64,000 nt of DNA from Gemmobacter nectariphilus DSM 15620 (GTDB lineage: Bacteria; Pseudomonadota; Alphaproteobacteria; Rhodobacterales; Rhodobacteraceae): NCBI RefSeq assembly GCF_000429765.1, contig NZ_AUCM01000014.1:1-64000 (forward strand). Reading direction: 5' to 3'. The position numbers and the translations under genes were made by a program. Shown here one piece after another: positions 51,065 through 60,327 of this stretch. Numbering within the stretch: position 1 is the stretch's first letter; each line of letters begins with the position of its first letter. The notes beneath the pieces were generated by a model that searched no databases, had not been told where the DNA came from, and worked only from the letters and a program-made list of their open reading frames with translations.

Positions 51065-52521
51065 TCGTATTGCTCCCGGTATTTGCGCACGATGTAGAGC
51101 GCGAGCACATTCAGCCCCAGCGTGAAGACGAACAGCGTCAGGCCCAGGGCAAAGGCGACCAGCGTTTCGGGGCTGGCGAATTCGGTATCGCCGGTCAGCT
51201 GGCTGACGATCTTGACGGTGATCGTTGTCATCGCCTCGAAGGGGTTGAGGTTCAGCCGGGCGGCAGCCCCCGCGCCCATCACCACGATCATCGTCTCGCC
51301 AATGGCGCGGCTGGCGGCCAGCAGCACGGCCCCGACGACGCCGGGCAGGGCGGCAGGCAGGATCACCTGGCGGATGGTTTCCGACTGGTTGGCGCCAAGC
51401 CCGTAGGAACCATCGCGCATCGCCTGCGGCACCGCGTTGATGATGTCATCCGACAGCGAAGAGACGAAGGGGATCAGCATGATGCCCATCACCAGCCCGG
51501 CGGTCAGCACGGACGAGGACGACTCGCCAAACCCCATCGGCTGGGCGATCCAGTCGCGCAGCATCGGGCCAACGGTGATCAGCGCGAACAGCCCGTAGAC
51601 GATGGTGGGAATGCCGGCCAGGATTTCGATGGCGGGCTTGGCAAAGGCGCGCAGCTTCTTGCCGGCATATTCCGACAGGTAGATCGCGGCCAGCAGCCCG
51701 ATCGGCACCGAAACCAGCAGCGCGATGAACGAGATGTAAAGCGTGCCCCAGAGCAGCGGCCAGATGCCCAGCTCGGACCCGCCACGGAACTGCGGGTTCC
51801 AGGTCAGCGACAGGAAGAACTCGCGCGCGGGGTAGATCTGGAAGAAGTGGATCGTCTCGAACAGCAGCGACAGCACGATGCCCGCCGTGGTCAGGATCGC
51901 GACCATGGACGAGCCGATCAGCAGCGCCAGGATGAACTGTTCCACCACATTGCGCGCGCGCGCCTCGGGGCGGATGCGCAGGAAGGCGATGGCGGCGCCG
52001 ATGGCCGAGGCTGCCAGCACGGCAACCGTCATCAGCATGTGCGAGAGGGTTTGCGCGGCGGCAAGGGCCTTGGCGGCCTCGAAGACATTGGGCTTGACGG
52101 TATCGCCGACGGCGATGCCCGCGCTGGCCAGACGGCCGCGAATATCGGTCAGATCGGCGCGCATACGGGCCAGATCGTCATCGGACAGATTGCCCTGCGC
52201 CTTCAGGGCCGCAAGCCCGCCCGCGATGCGGCGCACATCGGCCATGACCAGATCGTGGCTGGAGCCTTCGGGAATGTCGGCCTGGGTGATATGGGCCGCG
52301 GCGCGCCCCTCGATCGCCATGGGTTGCACCAGGAGCCAGCCCCCCAGCAGCAGCAGCGCGGGCACGGTGGCGAACAGCAGGACCGACTGGCCGTAATACG
52401 ACGGCAGCGAGTGCAGGCGACGCCCTTCGGCGGCGGCACGGGACAGCGCGCGCTGGCGGCCCAGCACAAAGCCTGCGATGCCGATGCACAGGACGATCAG
52501 GATCAGGATGCCGACGGACAT
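51061..52521 (-). CDS. pstC: Phosphate ABC transporter permease PstC
   Basis: 486 residues with an N-terminal PstC_N-type domain (about 1-190: two TM helices flanking a periplasmic stretch). The permease core follows with SLTWNPQFRGGSELGIWPLL, PIGLLAAIYLSEYAGKKLRA and coupling loop SYGLGANQSETIRQVILPAA. It forms the phosphate channel with PstA. A hairpin at 52544-52566 separates it from pstS. Confidence 0.94.
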   Translation of the reverse strand: MSVGILILIVLCIGIAGFVLGRQRALSRAAAEGRRLHSLPSYYGQSVLLFATVPALLLLGGWLLVQPMAIEGRAAAHITQADIPEGSSHDLVMADVRRIAGGLAALKAQGNLSDDDLARMRADLTDIRGRLASAGIAVGDTVKPNVFEAAKALAAAQTLSHMLMTVAVLAASAIGAAIAFLRIRPEARARNVVEQFILALLIGSSMVAILTTAGIVLSLLFETIHFFQIYPAREFFLSLTWNPQFRGGSELGIWPLLWGTLYISFIALLVSVPIGLLAAIYLSEYAGKKLRAFAKPAIEILAGIPTIVYGLFALITVGPMLRDWIAQPMGFGESSSSVLTAGLVMGIMLIPFVSSLSDDIINAVPQAMRDGSYGLGANQSETIRQVILPAALPGVVGAVLLAASRAIGETMIVVMGAGAAARLNLNPFEAMTTITVKIVSQLTGDTEFASPETLVAFALGLTLFVFTLGLNVLALYIVRKYREQYE

Positions 52522-52543
52522 CGGGTCACTCCGGTCAGGGAAA

Positions 52544-52566
52544 GGGCGGCGCTGGTGGCGCCGCCC
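52544..52566 (-). terminator. Stem-loop between pstS and pstC
   Basis: GGGCGGCGC (52544-52552) pairs with GCGCCGCCC (52558-52566) around 5 nt, 11 bp after the pstS stop. Such structures in pst operons allow excess PstS over the membrane subunits. The following T-run is only CTTT-like. Confidence 0.6.
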
Positions 52567-52576
52567 GGGTCTTTTC

Positions 52577-53617
52577 TCAGTTCAGCGGGCCCATCGGGGT
52601 TTCGGCGGCCACCGCTTCCTGGGTCTTGGCCAGTTCCGGGTCCGACACGAGGCCATAGGCGGCCAGCGGGCCGTTCGGGCCGGCCATGTCGTCCGACACG
52701 AAGAACTCGATGTATTCCTTGAGGCCGGGGATCACGCCCAGGTGCGCCTTCTTGACGTAGAAGTAGAGCGGGCGCGACACCGGGTAAGAGCCGTTCGCAA
52801 CGCTGTCGACCGAGGGGGTCACGCCGCTCATGGTGGCGACGACCAGCTTGTCCATGTTGTTCTGGTAGAACGACAGGCCGAAGACGCCGATGGCGGTCTT
52901 GTTGGCGTCGATGCGGGCCAGGGTTTCGGTGTAATCGCCGTCGATGTCGACCGAGACACCATCGGTGCGCAGCGTCATGCAGCCCTTCTTGCCGGCCGCC
53001 TTGTCCCCGCCCGCGGCGGCGATGAAGGCCTCTTCGGCGCCGGTGGCCTTGCAGCCGGCGTGGACGACCTTTTCGTCGAACACTTCACGGGTGCCGTGCT
53101 TGGTGCCGGGGATGAAGGCCAAGATCGGCTGGTTCGGCAGATCGGCGCGCACGTCCGACCAGGTCTTGTTCGGGTTGTCGATCAGCTTGCCATCCTTGAC
53201 GACCTTGGCGGCCAGGGCGGCATACCAGTCGGCGGGGGTGAAGGCGAAGGTCGGGCCCTTGATGTCGCTGGCGAAGACGATGCCGTCATAGCCGAAGCGG
53301 ACTTCCATGATCTCGGTCACGCCGTTCGATTTGCACAGGTCGATGTCCGACTGGCTGATGCGCGACGAGGAATTGGCGATGTCGATGGTGTTCTCGCCCA
53401 CGCCTTCGCACAGTTTCTTGCGGCCAGCGCCCGAGCCGCCCGATTCGACGACCGGGGTCGGGAAGTCGAAGTTCTCGCCGAAGGCTTCGGCAACGATGGT
53501 GGCATAGGGCAGAACGGTCGAAGACCCGGCCGACTGGATATTGTCGCGCGCCATGGCAGCGGTGGCCGAGACGGCGGCGATGGCAAGGGCCGAGGCCGAG
53601 AGTTTCACGAAGGACAT
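52577..53617 (-). CDS. pstS: Phosphate-binding protein PstS
   Basis: 346 residues with a signal peptide (MSFVKLSASALAIAAVSATA then AMA). Phosphate-site segments are QSAGSSTVLPYA, ESGGSGAGRKKLCEG and NSSSRISQSD. A disulfide-capable CKATG segment and GTREVFDEKV are also present. AAGGAGCAATCC precedes the ATG at 53617. It delivers phosphate to PstCA. A PHO-box-like site is 83 bp upstream. Confidence 0.96.
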   Translation of the reverse strand: MSFVKLSASALAIAAVSATAAMARDNIQSAGSSTVLPYATIVAEAFGENFDFPTPVVESGGSGAGRKKLCEGVGENTIDIANSSSRISQSDIDLCKSNGVTEIMEVRFGYDGIVFASDIKGPTFAFTPADWYAALAAKVVKDGKLIDNPNKTWSDVRADLPNQPILAFIPGTKHGTREVFDEKVVHAGCKATGAEEAFIAAAGGDKAAGKKGCMTLRTDGVSVDIDGDYTETLARIDANKTAIGVFGLSFYQNNMDKLVVATMSGVTPSVDSVANGSYPVSRPLYFYVKKAHLGVIPGLKEYIEFFVSDDMAGPNGPLAAYGLVSDPELAKTQEAVAAETPMGPLN

Positions 53618-53677
53618 GGATTGCTCCTTGGTTGTCGGGCCGGGATTCGGCCGCTGGGGCCGGAATACCGCCGCTGC

Positions 53678-53717
53678 GTGACGCTTGTGCTGCGGTTGTG
53701 TAACGGGCGTATGACAA
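53678..53717 (-). promoter_or_regulatory. PHO-box-like sites upstream of pstS
   Basis: On the minus strand TTGTCAT-ACGC-CCGTTAC (53717-53700) matches the CTGTCAT-N4-CTGTCAC PhoB box at 11 of 14 repeat positions. A further GCGTCAC (53684-53678) lies two 11-bp repeats further on, in phase. This fits PhoB control of the whole pst-phoU-phoB operon, including phoB itself. Confidence 0.6.
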
Positions 53718-53876
53718 CGAGGGGCCAGGGCAGGATCTGGGGGGGGCGGGGGGCACTCCCGCACCGCGGCGGACGGGCCGTTCCGGCCCGCCCCCCGCGC
53801 CTTGGGCCGGGCGCCGCAGGCGGCGGGTCTGGTCTGGCCGCGCGCAGGGCGCGCGGCAGCGGGGGCGCCGCCCCCG

Positions 53877-53927
53877 GCGCATCGGCAGGGCCGATGCGCG
53901 CCCCGGGGTATTTGGAAAAAGGCAAAG
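53877..53927 (+). repeat. Hairpin plus CCCCGGGGTATTT element, copy 3
   Basis: A perfect 10-bp stem (GCGCATCGGC 53877-53886, GCCGATGCGC 53890-53899) is followed by CCCCGGGGTATTTGG and AAAAAGGCAAAG. It lies between pstS and arsC, opposite to both genes. Confidence 0.6.
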
Positions 53928-53953
53928 ACTGGCGGGCGTGCCAGGGCGGCGCG

Positions 53954-54274
53954 TCAGAGCGCGGCCAGGACCGCCTCGGGCGGGCGGCCGATGCGGGCGC
54001 CTTTGGGGCCGATCAGGATGGGCCGTTCGATCAGGCGCGGGTGGCTGGCAAGGTGGTCGAGGATCTGCGCATCGGTCAGATCGCGTGGCAGGTCGGGCGC
54101 ATCCTTCCAGCGGATCATCTGCCGGGCCGGCAGGTCGAGCGCCGCCAGGTCATCGCGGCTGGGCGGGTCGTCGAGATAGCGGCGGATCGCCGGGGCAAGG
54201 CCATGCGACTCGAGTAGCGCCAGCGCCTTGCGCGAGGTCGAGCAGCGCGGGTTGTGCCACAAGATCAGAGCCAT
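53954..54274 (-). CDS. arsC: Arsenate reductase, glutaredoxin-coupled ArsC family
   Basis: 106 residues. Catalytic Cys lies in [12 protein letters not shown] (about 8-19), and the anion-binding Arg set is represented by [11 protein letters not shown] and [18 protein letters not shown]. It reduces arsenate, or belongs to the Spx/YffB-like relatives. Its start overlaps the pyrD 3' end by 10 bp. No arsB/arsR nearby, so a strict arsenic role is not certain. Confidence 0.85.
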   Translation of the reverse strand: MALILWHNPRCSTSRKALALLESHGLAPAIRRYLDDPPSRDDLAALDLPARQMIRWKDAPDLPRDLTDAQILDHLASHPRLIERPILIGPKGARIGRPPEAVLAAL

Positions 54275-55326
54275 GCGCCGCGCCCGGTGCCCGTGAGGTC
54301 CGCGACCGAGGCGAGCCCCTGCGCCGCAAGGGCGGCGTCGATGCCTCGCACGATCTTTGGCACCAGCGAGAAGCCGCCATAGACCAGCGCCGAATAGATT
54401 TGCACCGCACTGGCACCGGCGCGCAGTTTTTCCAGCGCCTGTTCGGCGGTGGAAATGCCGCCCACCCCGATCAGCGGCAGCCGCCCGCCGGTGGCCTGCG
54501 ACAGCAGCGCCAGCACGCGGGTGGACTTTTCGAACAATGGCGCGCCGGATAGCCCGCCTGCCTCGGCCCGGCTGGCACTTTTCAGACCATCGCGCCCAAG
54601 GGTGGTATTGGTGGCGATGATCCCCGACAGGCCCGAGGTCAGCGCAACCTCGGCAATCGCGGCAATCTCGTCATGGTTGAGATCGGGCGCAATCTTGAGG
54701 AACACCGGGATCGGCCGGGGCAGGGTGGCGCGCGCCTCCATCACCCGGGCGAGGAGGGCGGCCAAGGCGGCCGGCCCTTGCAGATCGCGCAGCTTTTCCG
54801 TGTTGGGCGACGAGACATTGACGGTCGCAAAATCGACATGCGGGCCGCAGGTCGCGAGCACCCGGGCGAAATCGCCGGCGCGGTCCGCGCTGTCCTTGTT
54901 GGCGCCAAGGTTCAGGCCGACCGGCACAGGGCCGGGGCGGCGCGCCGCCAGGCGGGCGGCAATCGCATCGGCCCCTTCGTTGTTGAAGCCGAAGCGGTTG
55001 ATGACGGCGCGGTCCTCGGTCAGCCGGAAGAGGCGGGGCTTCGGGTTGCCGGGTTGCGGGCGCGGGGTGGCGGCGCCAACCTCGACAAAGCCGAAGCCTG
55101 CCGCGCCCAGTGCGCCAAGCGCGACCGCGTTCTTGTCATAGCCCGCCGCAAGACCCACGGGGTTCGGCAGCGCAAGCCCCGCCAGCGTGGTTGCAAGGCG
55201 CGGCGAGGTGATCACCCCCGGCAGCGGCATCAGCCCAAGGCGCAGCGCCGTCAGCGACAGCCCATGGCCGGTTTCCGGGTCGATGCGGTGCAAAAGGCCA
55301 AGGCCCAGACGTTCGATCAGGTTCAC
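54265..55326 (-). CDS. pyrD: Dihydroorotate dehydrogenase (quinone), class 2
   Basis: 353 residues. An N-terminal amphipathic membrane-binding helix ([20 protein letters not shown]) marks class 2. FMN-site motifs are [37 protein letters not shown] and [20 protein letters not shown], and the catalytic Ser is in [15 protein letters not shown]. It oxidises dihydroorotate with quinone in pyrimidine synthesis. The start is a GTG at 55326 overlapping the DUF952 stop (GTGA). Confidence 0.95.
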   Translation of the reverse strand: MNLIERLGLGLLHRIDPETGHGLSLTALRLGLMPLPGVITSPRLATTLAGLALPNPVGLAAGYDKNAVALGALGAAGFGFVEVGAATPRPQPGNPKPRLFRLTEDRAVINRFGFNNEGADAIAARLAARRPGPVPVGLNLGANKDSADRAGDFARVLATCGPHVDFATVNVSSPNTEKLRDLQGPAALAALLARVMEARATLPRPIPVFLKIAPDLNHDEIAAIAEVALTSGLSGIIATNTTLGRDGLKSASRAEAGGLSGAPLFEKSTRVLALLSQATGGRLPLIGVGGISTAEQALEKLRAGASAVQIYSALVYGGFSLVPKIVRGIDAALAAQGLASVADLTGTGRGAWL

Positions 55327-55661
55327 CACACACCTTCCGGGAAGATATGCCCCGAGGCGCCAAGGGGCAGGGATTTGTCCCACAGCACCTCGTCCAGCCG
55401 CAGATCGCGGTACAGATGCGGGAACAGCGCCCCCCCGCGCGACGGCTCCCACTTCAGCGCGGCGCCCAGACGGTCAGGATCGACCGCGACCAGCACCAGA
55501 TCGCTTTCGGTGGCGAAATGCTTCGCCGCCGTTTCGGCCACCTGTGCGGCGGTCGAGAAATGGATGAACCCGTCGGCCAGATCGACCGGCGCGCCAGCGG
55601 TGATACCCGCGGCCTTGAACGCATCCCATTCGGGGCGGCGAAGGATCTTGTAAATCGGCAT
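55323..55661 (-). CDS. DUF952 family protein
   Basis: 112 residues with the whole DUF952 pattern: [38 protein letters not shown] and [19 protein letters not shown]. It is related to the ART-like fold by family description; no reaction is known. It overlaps the pyrD GTG start, as is frequent in Rhodobacterales. Confidence 0.88.
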   Translation of the reverse strand: MPIYKILRRPEWDAFKAAGITAGAPVDLADGFIHFSTAAQVAETAAKHFATESDLVLVAVDPDRLGAALKWEPSRGGALFPHLYRDLRLDEVLWDKSLPLGASGHIFPEGVW

Positions 55662-55693
55662 GGGGCTCTCCATGCCCCGGATCGCGCCTGCGG

Positions 55694-56308
55694 TCAATCC
55701 GGCAGGCCGCGCAGGATCAGCGAGGCGGCGATGGTCCACATGGTCAGGCCCACGACAATCTCCAGCACCACCCAGGCGCGCGGGCGGGCAAAGACCGGTG
55801 CCAGCAGCCGTGCGCCGAACCCGAGCGCCGAGAAGAATGTCAACGAAGCCGCGGCGGCGGCAAGGCCAAAGGCCGCCTGCCAGGGCGCATATTGCGCCGA
55901 GATCGCGCCCAGCAGGACCACCGTATCCAGATAGACATGCGGGTTGGCCCAGGTGAACATCAGGCACATCGCCAGAACGCGGCCCAGCGGGGCGGACTGG
56001 CCTGGCGCGGGCATCAGCGCCTCGCCCCCCGTCAGCGCGGCCTTGAAGCGCAGCGCGCCATAGACCACCAGGAACCCCGCGCCGCCCCACAGCATCAGGG
56101 GCCCCAGCCAGGGCGCGGCCGCGCTCAGCGATCCAAACCCGGCCACCCCCGCCGAGATCAGCAGGGCATCGGACAATGCGCAGACCAGCACCACCGGCAG
56201 CACATGTTCGCGCCGCAGGCCCTGGCGCAGCACAAAGGCATTCTGCGCCCCGATCGCCGCGATCAACCCGATCGAGGTGCCGAACCCGGCCAAAAGCGCC
56301 TGCAACAT
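55694..56308 (-). CDS. argO: LysE/ArgO-family amino-acid exporter
   Basis: 204 residues and six hydrophobic helices. Family hallmarks are IGLIAAIGAQNAFVLRQGLR near the N-terminus and MFTWANPHVYLDTVVLLGAI in the middle. It exports arginine and/or lysine. It is divergently transcribed from an ArgP-like LysR regulator, the classic exporter/activator pair. Confidence 0.92.
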   Translation of the reverse strand: MLQALLAGFGTSIGLIAAIGAQNAFVLRQGLRREHVLPVVLVCALSDALLISAGVAGFGSLSAAAPWLGPLMLWGGAGFLVVYGALRFKAALTGGEALMPAPGQSAPLGRVLAMCLMFTWANPHVYLDTVVLLGAISAQYAPWQAAFGLAAAAASLTFFSALGFGARLLAPVFARPRAWVVLEIVVGLTMWTIAASLILRGLPD

Positions 56309-56352
56309 GATGTGTCTCCTGTCTTGCCGCTTGACCTAGCCGGGCACGCGAG

Positions 56353-56396
56353 ATTAGCCAAGTTAAACAATCTCTCCCTGATGAAGTTTGGCTAAT
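56353..56396. promoter_or_regulatory. Inverted repeat in the argO-argP intergenic region
   Basis: ATTAGCCAA (56353-56361) and TTGGCTAAT (56388-56396) are exact reverse complements 26 bp apart. The second arm runs into the argP ATG (56395). It is a likely LysR-type binding region serving both divergent genes. No ribosome site is visible before the argP ATG. Confidence 0.6.
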
Positions 56397-57273
56397 GCTC
56401 GATCCTGCCCAGCTCGCTGCCCTTGCGGCCATCCACCGTCGCGGCAGCCTTGAAGGGGCAGCGGCGGTGCTGGGGGTGACCCCTTCGGCGATCTCGCAGC
56501 GCCTGAAGGCGCTCGAGGACCGGGTCGGCTGCCTGCTGATCCGCAGGGGCAGCCCCTGCACGGCCACGGCGCCCGGCCTGCGGCTGATCCGCCACCATGA
56601 CGAGGTTGCGGCGCTTGAAGCTGCGGTCGCGCAGGATCTGCGGATCGGCGGGGCTGGGCCGGTGACGCTGCGCCTTGCGGTCAATGCCGACAGCCTTGCG
56701 ACCTGGGTGATCCCGGCGCTGGCCGCAGTCGATGGCCTGCTGTTCGATCTGGTGATCGACGATCAGGCCCACAGCCAGGACTGGCTGCGCCGGGGCGAGG
56801 TCGCGGCGGCCGTGACCTCGCATTCCGGCCCGCTTCAGGGCTGCGAGACGGTGCCGCTGGGCCGGCTGCGCTATCATGCGACCGCAAGTCCCGGCTTCAT
56901 GACGCGCTGGATGCCGGATGGCGCGGACCGCGCGGCGATGGCGCGGGCGCCGGGCCTGACCTTTTCCGACAAGGACACCTTGCAAGGCGACTGGCTGCGT
57001 CAGACCTTTGGCCGTCAGATCGCCTTTCCCACCCATCGCATCGCCTCCAGCCACGGCTTTGTCGATGCCGCGCTGGCAGGGCTTGGCTGGGGCATGAACC
57101 CGGCGCCGCTGGTCGCAAATCACATGGGCGTGGGGCGGCTGGTCGAACTGGTGCCCGGCACCGCGCTGGATGTGCCGCTTTACTGGCAGTTCACCCGCCA
57201 GTCCGCGCCCGTCCTTGCCCCCGTCACCCGCGCAATGAAGACCGAGGCGGCGCGTCACCTGCTTTCGCCTTGA
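56395..57273 (+). CDS. argP: LysR-family regulator ArgP/LysG
   Basis: 292 residues. The HTH reads LAALAAIHRRGSLEGAAAVL then GVTPSAISQRLKALEDRVGC. The effector domain contains LRLAVNADSLATWVIPALA, the ArgP-specific NADSLATW motif. ArgP senses lysine/arginine and activates argO. The ATG overlaps the intergenic palindrome and has no Shine-Dalgarno sequence, so the mRNA may be leaderless. Confidence 0.92.
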   Translation: MLDPAQLAALAAIHRRGSLEGAAAVLGVTPSAISQRLKALEDRVGCLLIRRGSPCTATAPGLRLIRHHDEVAALEAAVAQDLRIGGAGPVTLRLAVNADSLATWVIPALAAVDGLLFDLVIDDQAHSQDWLRRGEVAAAVTSHSGPLQGCETVPLGRLRYHATASPGFMTRWMPDGADRAAMARAPGLTFSDKDTLQGDWLRQTFGRQIAFPTHRIASSHGFVDAALAGLGWGMNPAPLVANHMGVGRLVELVPGTALDVPLYWQFTRQSAPVLAPVTRAMKTEAARHLLSP

Positions 57274-57331
57274 TCCAAATATCCTCGGGGGTGAATTGGC
57301 CGGCACGGCCAAGAGGGGGCAGAAGGCCCCC
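57267..57331 (-). repeat. Hairpin plus CCCCCGAGGATATTT element, copy 4 (reverse)
   Basis: On the minus strand a stem-loop (TTGGCCG/CGGCCAA arms, 57296-57312) is followed by ACCCCCGAGGATATTTGG and ATCAAGGC. A second small hairpin (57314-57331) precedes it. It lies in the tail-to-tail gap between argP and the cytochrome c gene. Confidence 0.55.
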
Positions 57332-57348
57332 TGCACGCTTGCCGCCCC

Positions 57349-57744
57349 TCAGGGACGCTGCACGCCTTCCAGGTGGGCAACCAGATCGGCGATTTCCCGG
57401 CTGGTCAGCACCGGCGTTCCGTCCGGTGCCGCGATCGTGGTGTCCTGGCGTTCATACAATTGCCCGAACAGCGGCATCGGCGATCCGTGCGACACCAGGG
57501 CATCGCGCCCGTCGATCCGCATCACCACCCGGATGGTCGGAAACACCCCGTCATTGCGCGCCGACAGCCGGGTCAGATCGGTGGGTTGCAGCGTCAGCAC
57601 GGCCGCCATGGGGCCAGCGCCGGTCGCATCCGCGCCATGACAGGCCGCGCAATGGCCGGCAAAGATCGCGGCCCCCCGCGCGGCATCCTGCGCATTTGCG
57701 GGCAGGGCCAGGCTCAGCGCAATGACGGCAGGCAGAACACGCAT
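57349..57744 (-). CDS. Class I c-type cytochrome, periplasmic
   Basis: 131 residues with a signal peptide (MRVLPAVIALSLALPANA), one haem site CAACH (32-36) and a candidate axial Met in SHGSPMPLFGQLY. The C-terminal helix (EIADLVAHLEGVQ) is typical. It is a small electron carrier. Nothing nearby identifies its partner. Confidence 0.9.
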   Translation of the reverse strand: MRVLPAVIALSLALPANAQDAARGAAIFAGHCAACHGADATGAGPMAAVLTLQPTDLTRLSARNDGVFPTIRVVMRIDGRDALVSHGSPMPLFGQLYERQDTTIAAPDGTPVLTSREIADLVAHLEGVQRP

Positions 57745-57826
57745 GGCAACCTCTGGGGGCTTGGGGCAAAAAGACGGCCCCAGCCTGCCGCAGCAGGGCC
57801 GGGGCCACCTTGATCTGTATCACGGA

Positions 57827-58954
57827 TCAGAGCGAGCGGGCGATGACCAATCGCTGAACCTCGGACGTGCCTTCATAAATCTGGCACACCCGCACATCGC
57901 GATAGATCCGCTCCACCGGATAATCCGCCAGATAGCCATAGCCGCCATGGATCTGGATGGCGGCCGTGCAGACTTCCTCGGCCATCTCCGAGGCTACCAG
58001 TTTGGCCATGGACGCTTCGGTCAGGCAGGGGCGCCCGGCCTCGCGCAGGGCTGCGGCGTGCAGCATCAACTGACGCGCCATGGCCACCTTGGTCGCCATG
58101 TCGGCCAGTTTGAAGGCGATGGCCTGATTGGCGATGATCGGCTGGCCAAAGGCCATGCGCTCCTTGGCATAGGCGGTGGCATGGTCCAGCGCGGACCGCG
58201 CCATGCCGATGGCCTGGGCCGCAATGCCGATCCGCCCGCCTTCAAGGTTCGCCAGCGCGATGCGATAGCCCTCGCCTTCGGCGCCAAGGCGGTTTTCCAC
58301 CGGCACGCGCATCCCGTTGAAGGCCAGCGCGCAGGTGTCCGAGGCATGCTGGCCCAGCTTGCGTTCGACCGAGACCACCTCATAGCCGGGGGTATCGGTC
58401 GGCACGATGAAGGCCGAGATCCCCTTCTTTCCAGCCGCAGGATCGGTCACGGCAAAGACGATGGTGACGCCCGCGCTCTTGCCGCTGGTGATGAACTGCT
58501 TGGTGCCGTCGATGACGTAATGGTCCCCGTCGAGCCGCGCCCGCGTCTTCAGCGCCGAGGCATCGGACCCGGCTTGCGGTTCGGTCAGCGCAAAGGCGCC
58601 GATCCATTCGCCGCTGGCCATCTTCGGCAGAAAGCGGCGCTTCTGGTCCTCGGTGCCAAAGCGCAGGATCGGCGCGCAGCCGACAGAGCTGTGCACCGAC
58701 AGGATGGTCGACATCGCGCCTTCGCCCGCCGCGATTTCCTCCAGCGCCAGCGCATAGGCGACGGTGCCAAGGTCGGACCCGCCGTATTCCTCGGGCACCA
58801 GCATGCCCATGAAGCCAAGTTCGCCCATTTCGGCCACTTCGGCGCGGGGGAAGCTGTGGTCGCGGTCGCGCTGCGCGGCGCCGGGGGCCAGACGTTCCTG
58901 CGCAAAGGCGCGGGCAGCGTCGCGGATCTGTTCCTGGGTTTCGGTCAGCAGCAT
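57827..58954 (-). CDS. Acyl-CoA dehydrogenase
   Basis: 375 residues of the short-chain acyl-CoA dehydrogenase type. Motifs are [19 protein letters not shown] (FAD site), [17 protein letters not shown], and the catalytic Glu in [18 protein letters not shown] near the C-terminus. It introduces the alpha-beta double bond in fatty-acid or branched-chain degradation. The start at 58954 overlaps the thiolase stop (TGATG), so the two are coupled. Confidence 0.93.
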   Translation of the reverse strand: MLLTETQEQIRDAARAFAQERLAPGAAQRDRDHSFPRAEVAEMGELGFMGMLVPEEYGGSDLGTVAYALALEEIAAGEGAMSTILSVHSSVGCAPILRFGTEDQKRRFLPKMASGEWIGAFALTEPQAGSDASALKTRARLDGDHYVIDGTKQFITSGKSAGVTIVFAVTDPAAGKKGISAFIVPTDTPGYEVVSVERKLGQHASDTCALAFNGMRVPVENRLGAEGEGYRIALANLEGGRIGIAAQAIGMARSALDHATAYAKERMAFGQPIIANQAIAFKLADMATKVAMARQLMLHAAALREAGRPCLTEASMAKLVASEMAEEVCTAAIQIHGGYGYLADYPVERIYRDVRVCQIYEGTSEVQRLVIARSL

Positions 58955-60144
58955 CAGATCACCCGTTCGATCGCAACTGCGGTGGCCTCGCCCCCGCCAA
59001 TGCACAGCGAGGCAACGCCGCGCCGCAGCCCATGCGTTTCCAGCGCCGCCAGCAGCGTCACCATCACCCGCGCGCCCGAGGCGCCAATCGGGTGGCCAAG
59101 CGCACAGGCGCCGCCATGGATGTTCACCTTGTCATGCGGCAGATCCAGCTCGCGCATCGCGGCCATGGCGACGACGGCAAAGGCCTCGTTGATCTCGAAC
59201 AGATCAACGTCCTTCAACCCCCAGCCCGTCTTGTCCGACAGCTTGCGCATGGCGCCGATGGGGGCGGTGGGGAACAGGTTCGGCTTGTCGGCATGGGTCG
59301 AATGGCCCACCAGAATGGCGCGCGGGGTCAGGCCGCGGCGCTCGGCCTCGGAGGCGCGCATCAGCACGAGGGCCGCCGCCCCGTCCGATATGGACGAGGA
59401 ATTCGCCGCCGTCACCGTGCCGCCCTCGCGGAAGGCGGGTTTCAACGTGGGGATCTTGTCCAGACGCGCCTTGCCGGGCTGCTCGTCGATCCGGACCACG
59501 GTTTCCGACTTGCCGGCGCGCACGGTCACCGGCGCGACCTCGGCCGCGAACAGCCCCTCGGTGATCGCCTTTTGTGCGCGGGTCAGCGAGGAAATCGCAT
59601 AGCTATCCTGCTGCTCACGGGTGAACTGCATGGCCTGGGCGCAATCCTCGGCAAAGGTGCCCATCAGGCGGCCCTTGTCATAGGCGTCTTCCAGACCGTC
59701 CAGGAACATGTGGTCCAGCACCTGCGCATGGCCAATCCGCGCGCCGCCGCGCATCTTGGGCAGCAGGTAGGGGGCATTGGTCATGCTTTCCATGCCGCCT
59801 GCGACCATGACGTCCTGCGAGCCTGCCAGCAGCATGTCATGGGCGAACATCGCCGCCCGCATCCCCGATCCGCACATCTTGTTGATGGTGGTGGCACCGG
59901 CGCCCAGCGGCAGCCCGGCCTTGAGCGCGGCCTGACGGGCCGGGGCCTGGCCTTGACCGGCGGGCAGAACGCAGCCCATCACCACCTCGTCCACGGCCTC
60001 GGGGGCAAGACCCGCCCCGGCCAGTGCGGCCCCAATGGCGACCGCGCCCAGATCGGCCGCCATCACGCTGGCGAAATCGCCCTGAAAGCCGCCCATCGGC
60101 GTGCGCGCTGCCCCGACGATCACGATGGGATCATGTTTGCTCAT
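58954..60144 (-). CDS. Acetyl-CoA C-acetyltransferase (thiolase)
   Basis: 396 residues with nucleophile Cys in [12 protein letters not shown] (about 91), [13 protein letters not shown], and catalytic His and second Cys in [16 protein letters not shown] and [15 protein letters not shown]. It condenses or cleaves acetoacetyl-CoA. With the coupled acyl-CoA dehydrogenase it suggests a degradative role, not PHB synthesis; no phaB/phaC is nearby. Confidence 0.93.
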   Translation of the reverse strand: MSKHDPIVIVGAARTPMGGFQGDFASVMAADLGAVAIGAALAGAGLAPEAVDEVVMGCVLPAGQGQAPARQAALKAGLPLGAGATTINKMCGSGMRAAMFAHDMLLAGSQDVMVAGGMESMTNAPYLLPKMRGGARIGHAQVLDHMFLDGLEDAYDKGRLMGTFAEDCAQAMQFTREQQDSYAISSLTRAQKAITEGLFAAEVAPVTVRAGKSETVVRIDEQPGKARLDKIPTLKPAFREGGTVTAANSSSISDGAAALVLMRASEAERRGLTPRAILVGHSTHADKPNLFPTAPIGAMRKLSDKTGWGLKDVDLFEINEAFAVVAMAAMRELDLPHDKVNIHGGACALGHPIGASGARVMVTLLAALETHGLRRGVASLCIGGGEATAVAIERVI

Positions 60145-60219
60145 ACCCGCTCCTCCAGTCTTGCCGGCGATGGCCGTGCCTGTCCGGTTCTACACGAAAC
60201 GCCACGGCCCGGTCCGACA

Positions 60220-60295
60220 TGTCTTGCGGGCCATGCCCGCCGCGCGCCGGGTCTAGGGCAGCGGTGTCTTGCAAACAATGACAGATCATGTCTTG
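60220..60295. promoter_or_regulatory. Three TGTCTTG repeats between thiolase and AraC-family gene
   Basis: TGTCTTG occurs at 60220-60226, 60265-60271 and 60289-60295 in the 183-bp divergent promoter region. Repeated asymmetric half-sites in the same orientation are typical of AraC-family operators. The adjacent regulator is the obvious binder (inference). Confidence 0.4.
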
Positions 60296-60327
60296 TCTGC
60301 TGATCGGTTTTGCAATGCAGGGGCGCC

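Noticed and set aside
58954-60144. PHB biosynthesis thiolase (phaA)
   Set aside because: No phaB or phaC neighbour; coupling to an acyl-CoA dehydrogenase and an AraC regulator points to degradation.
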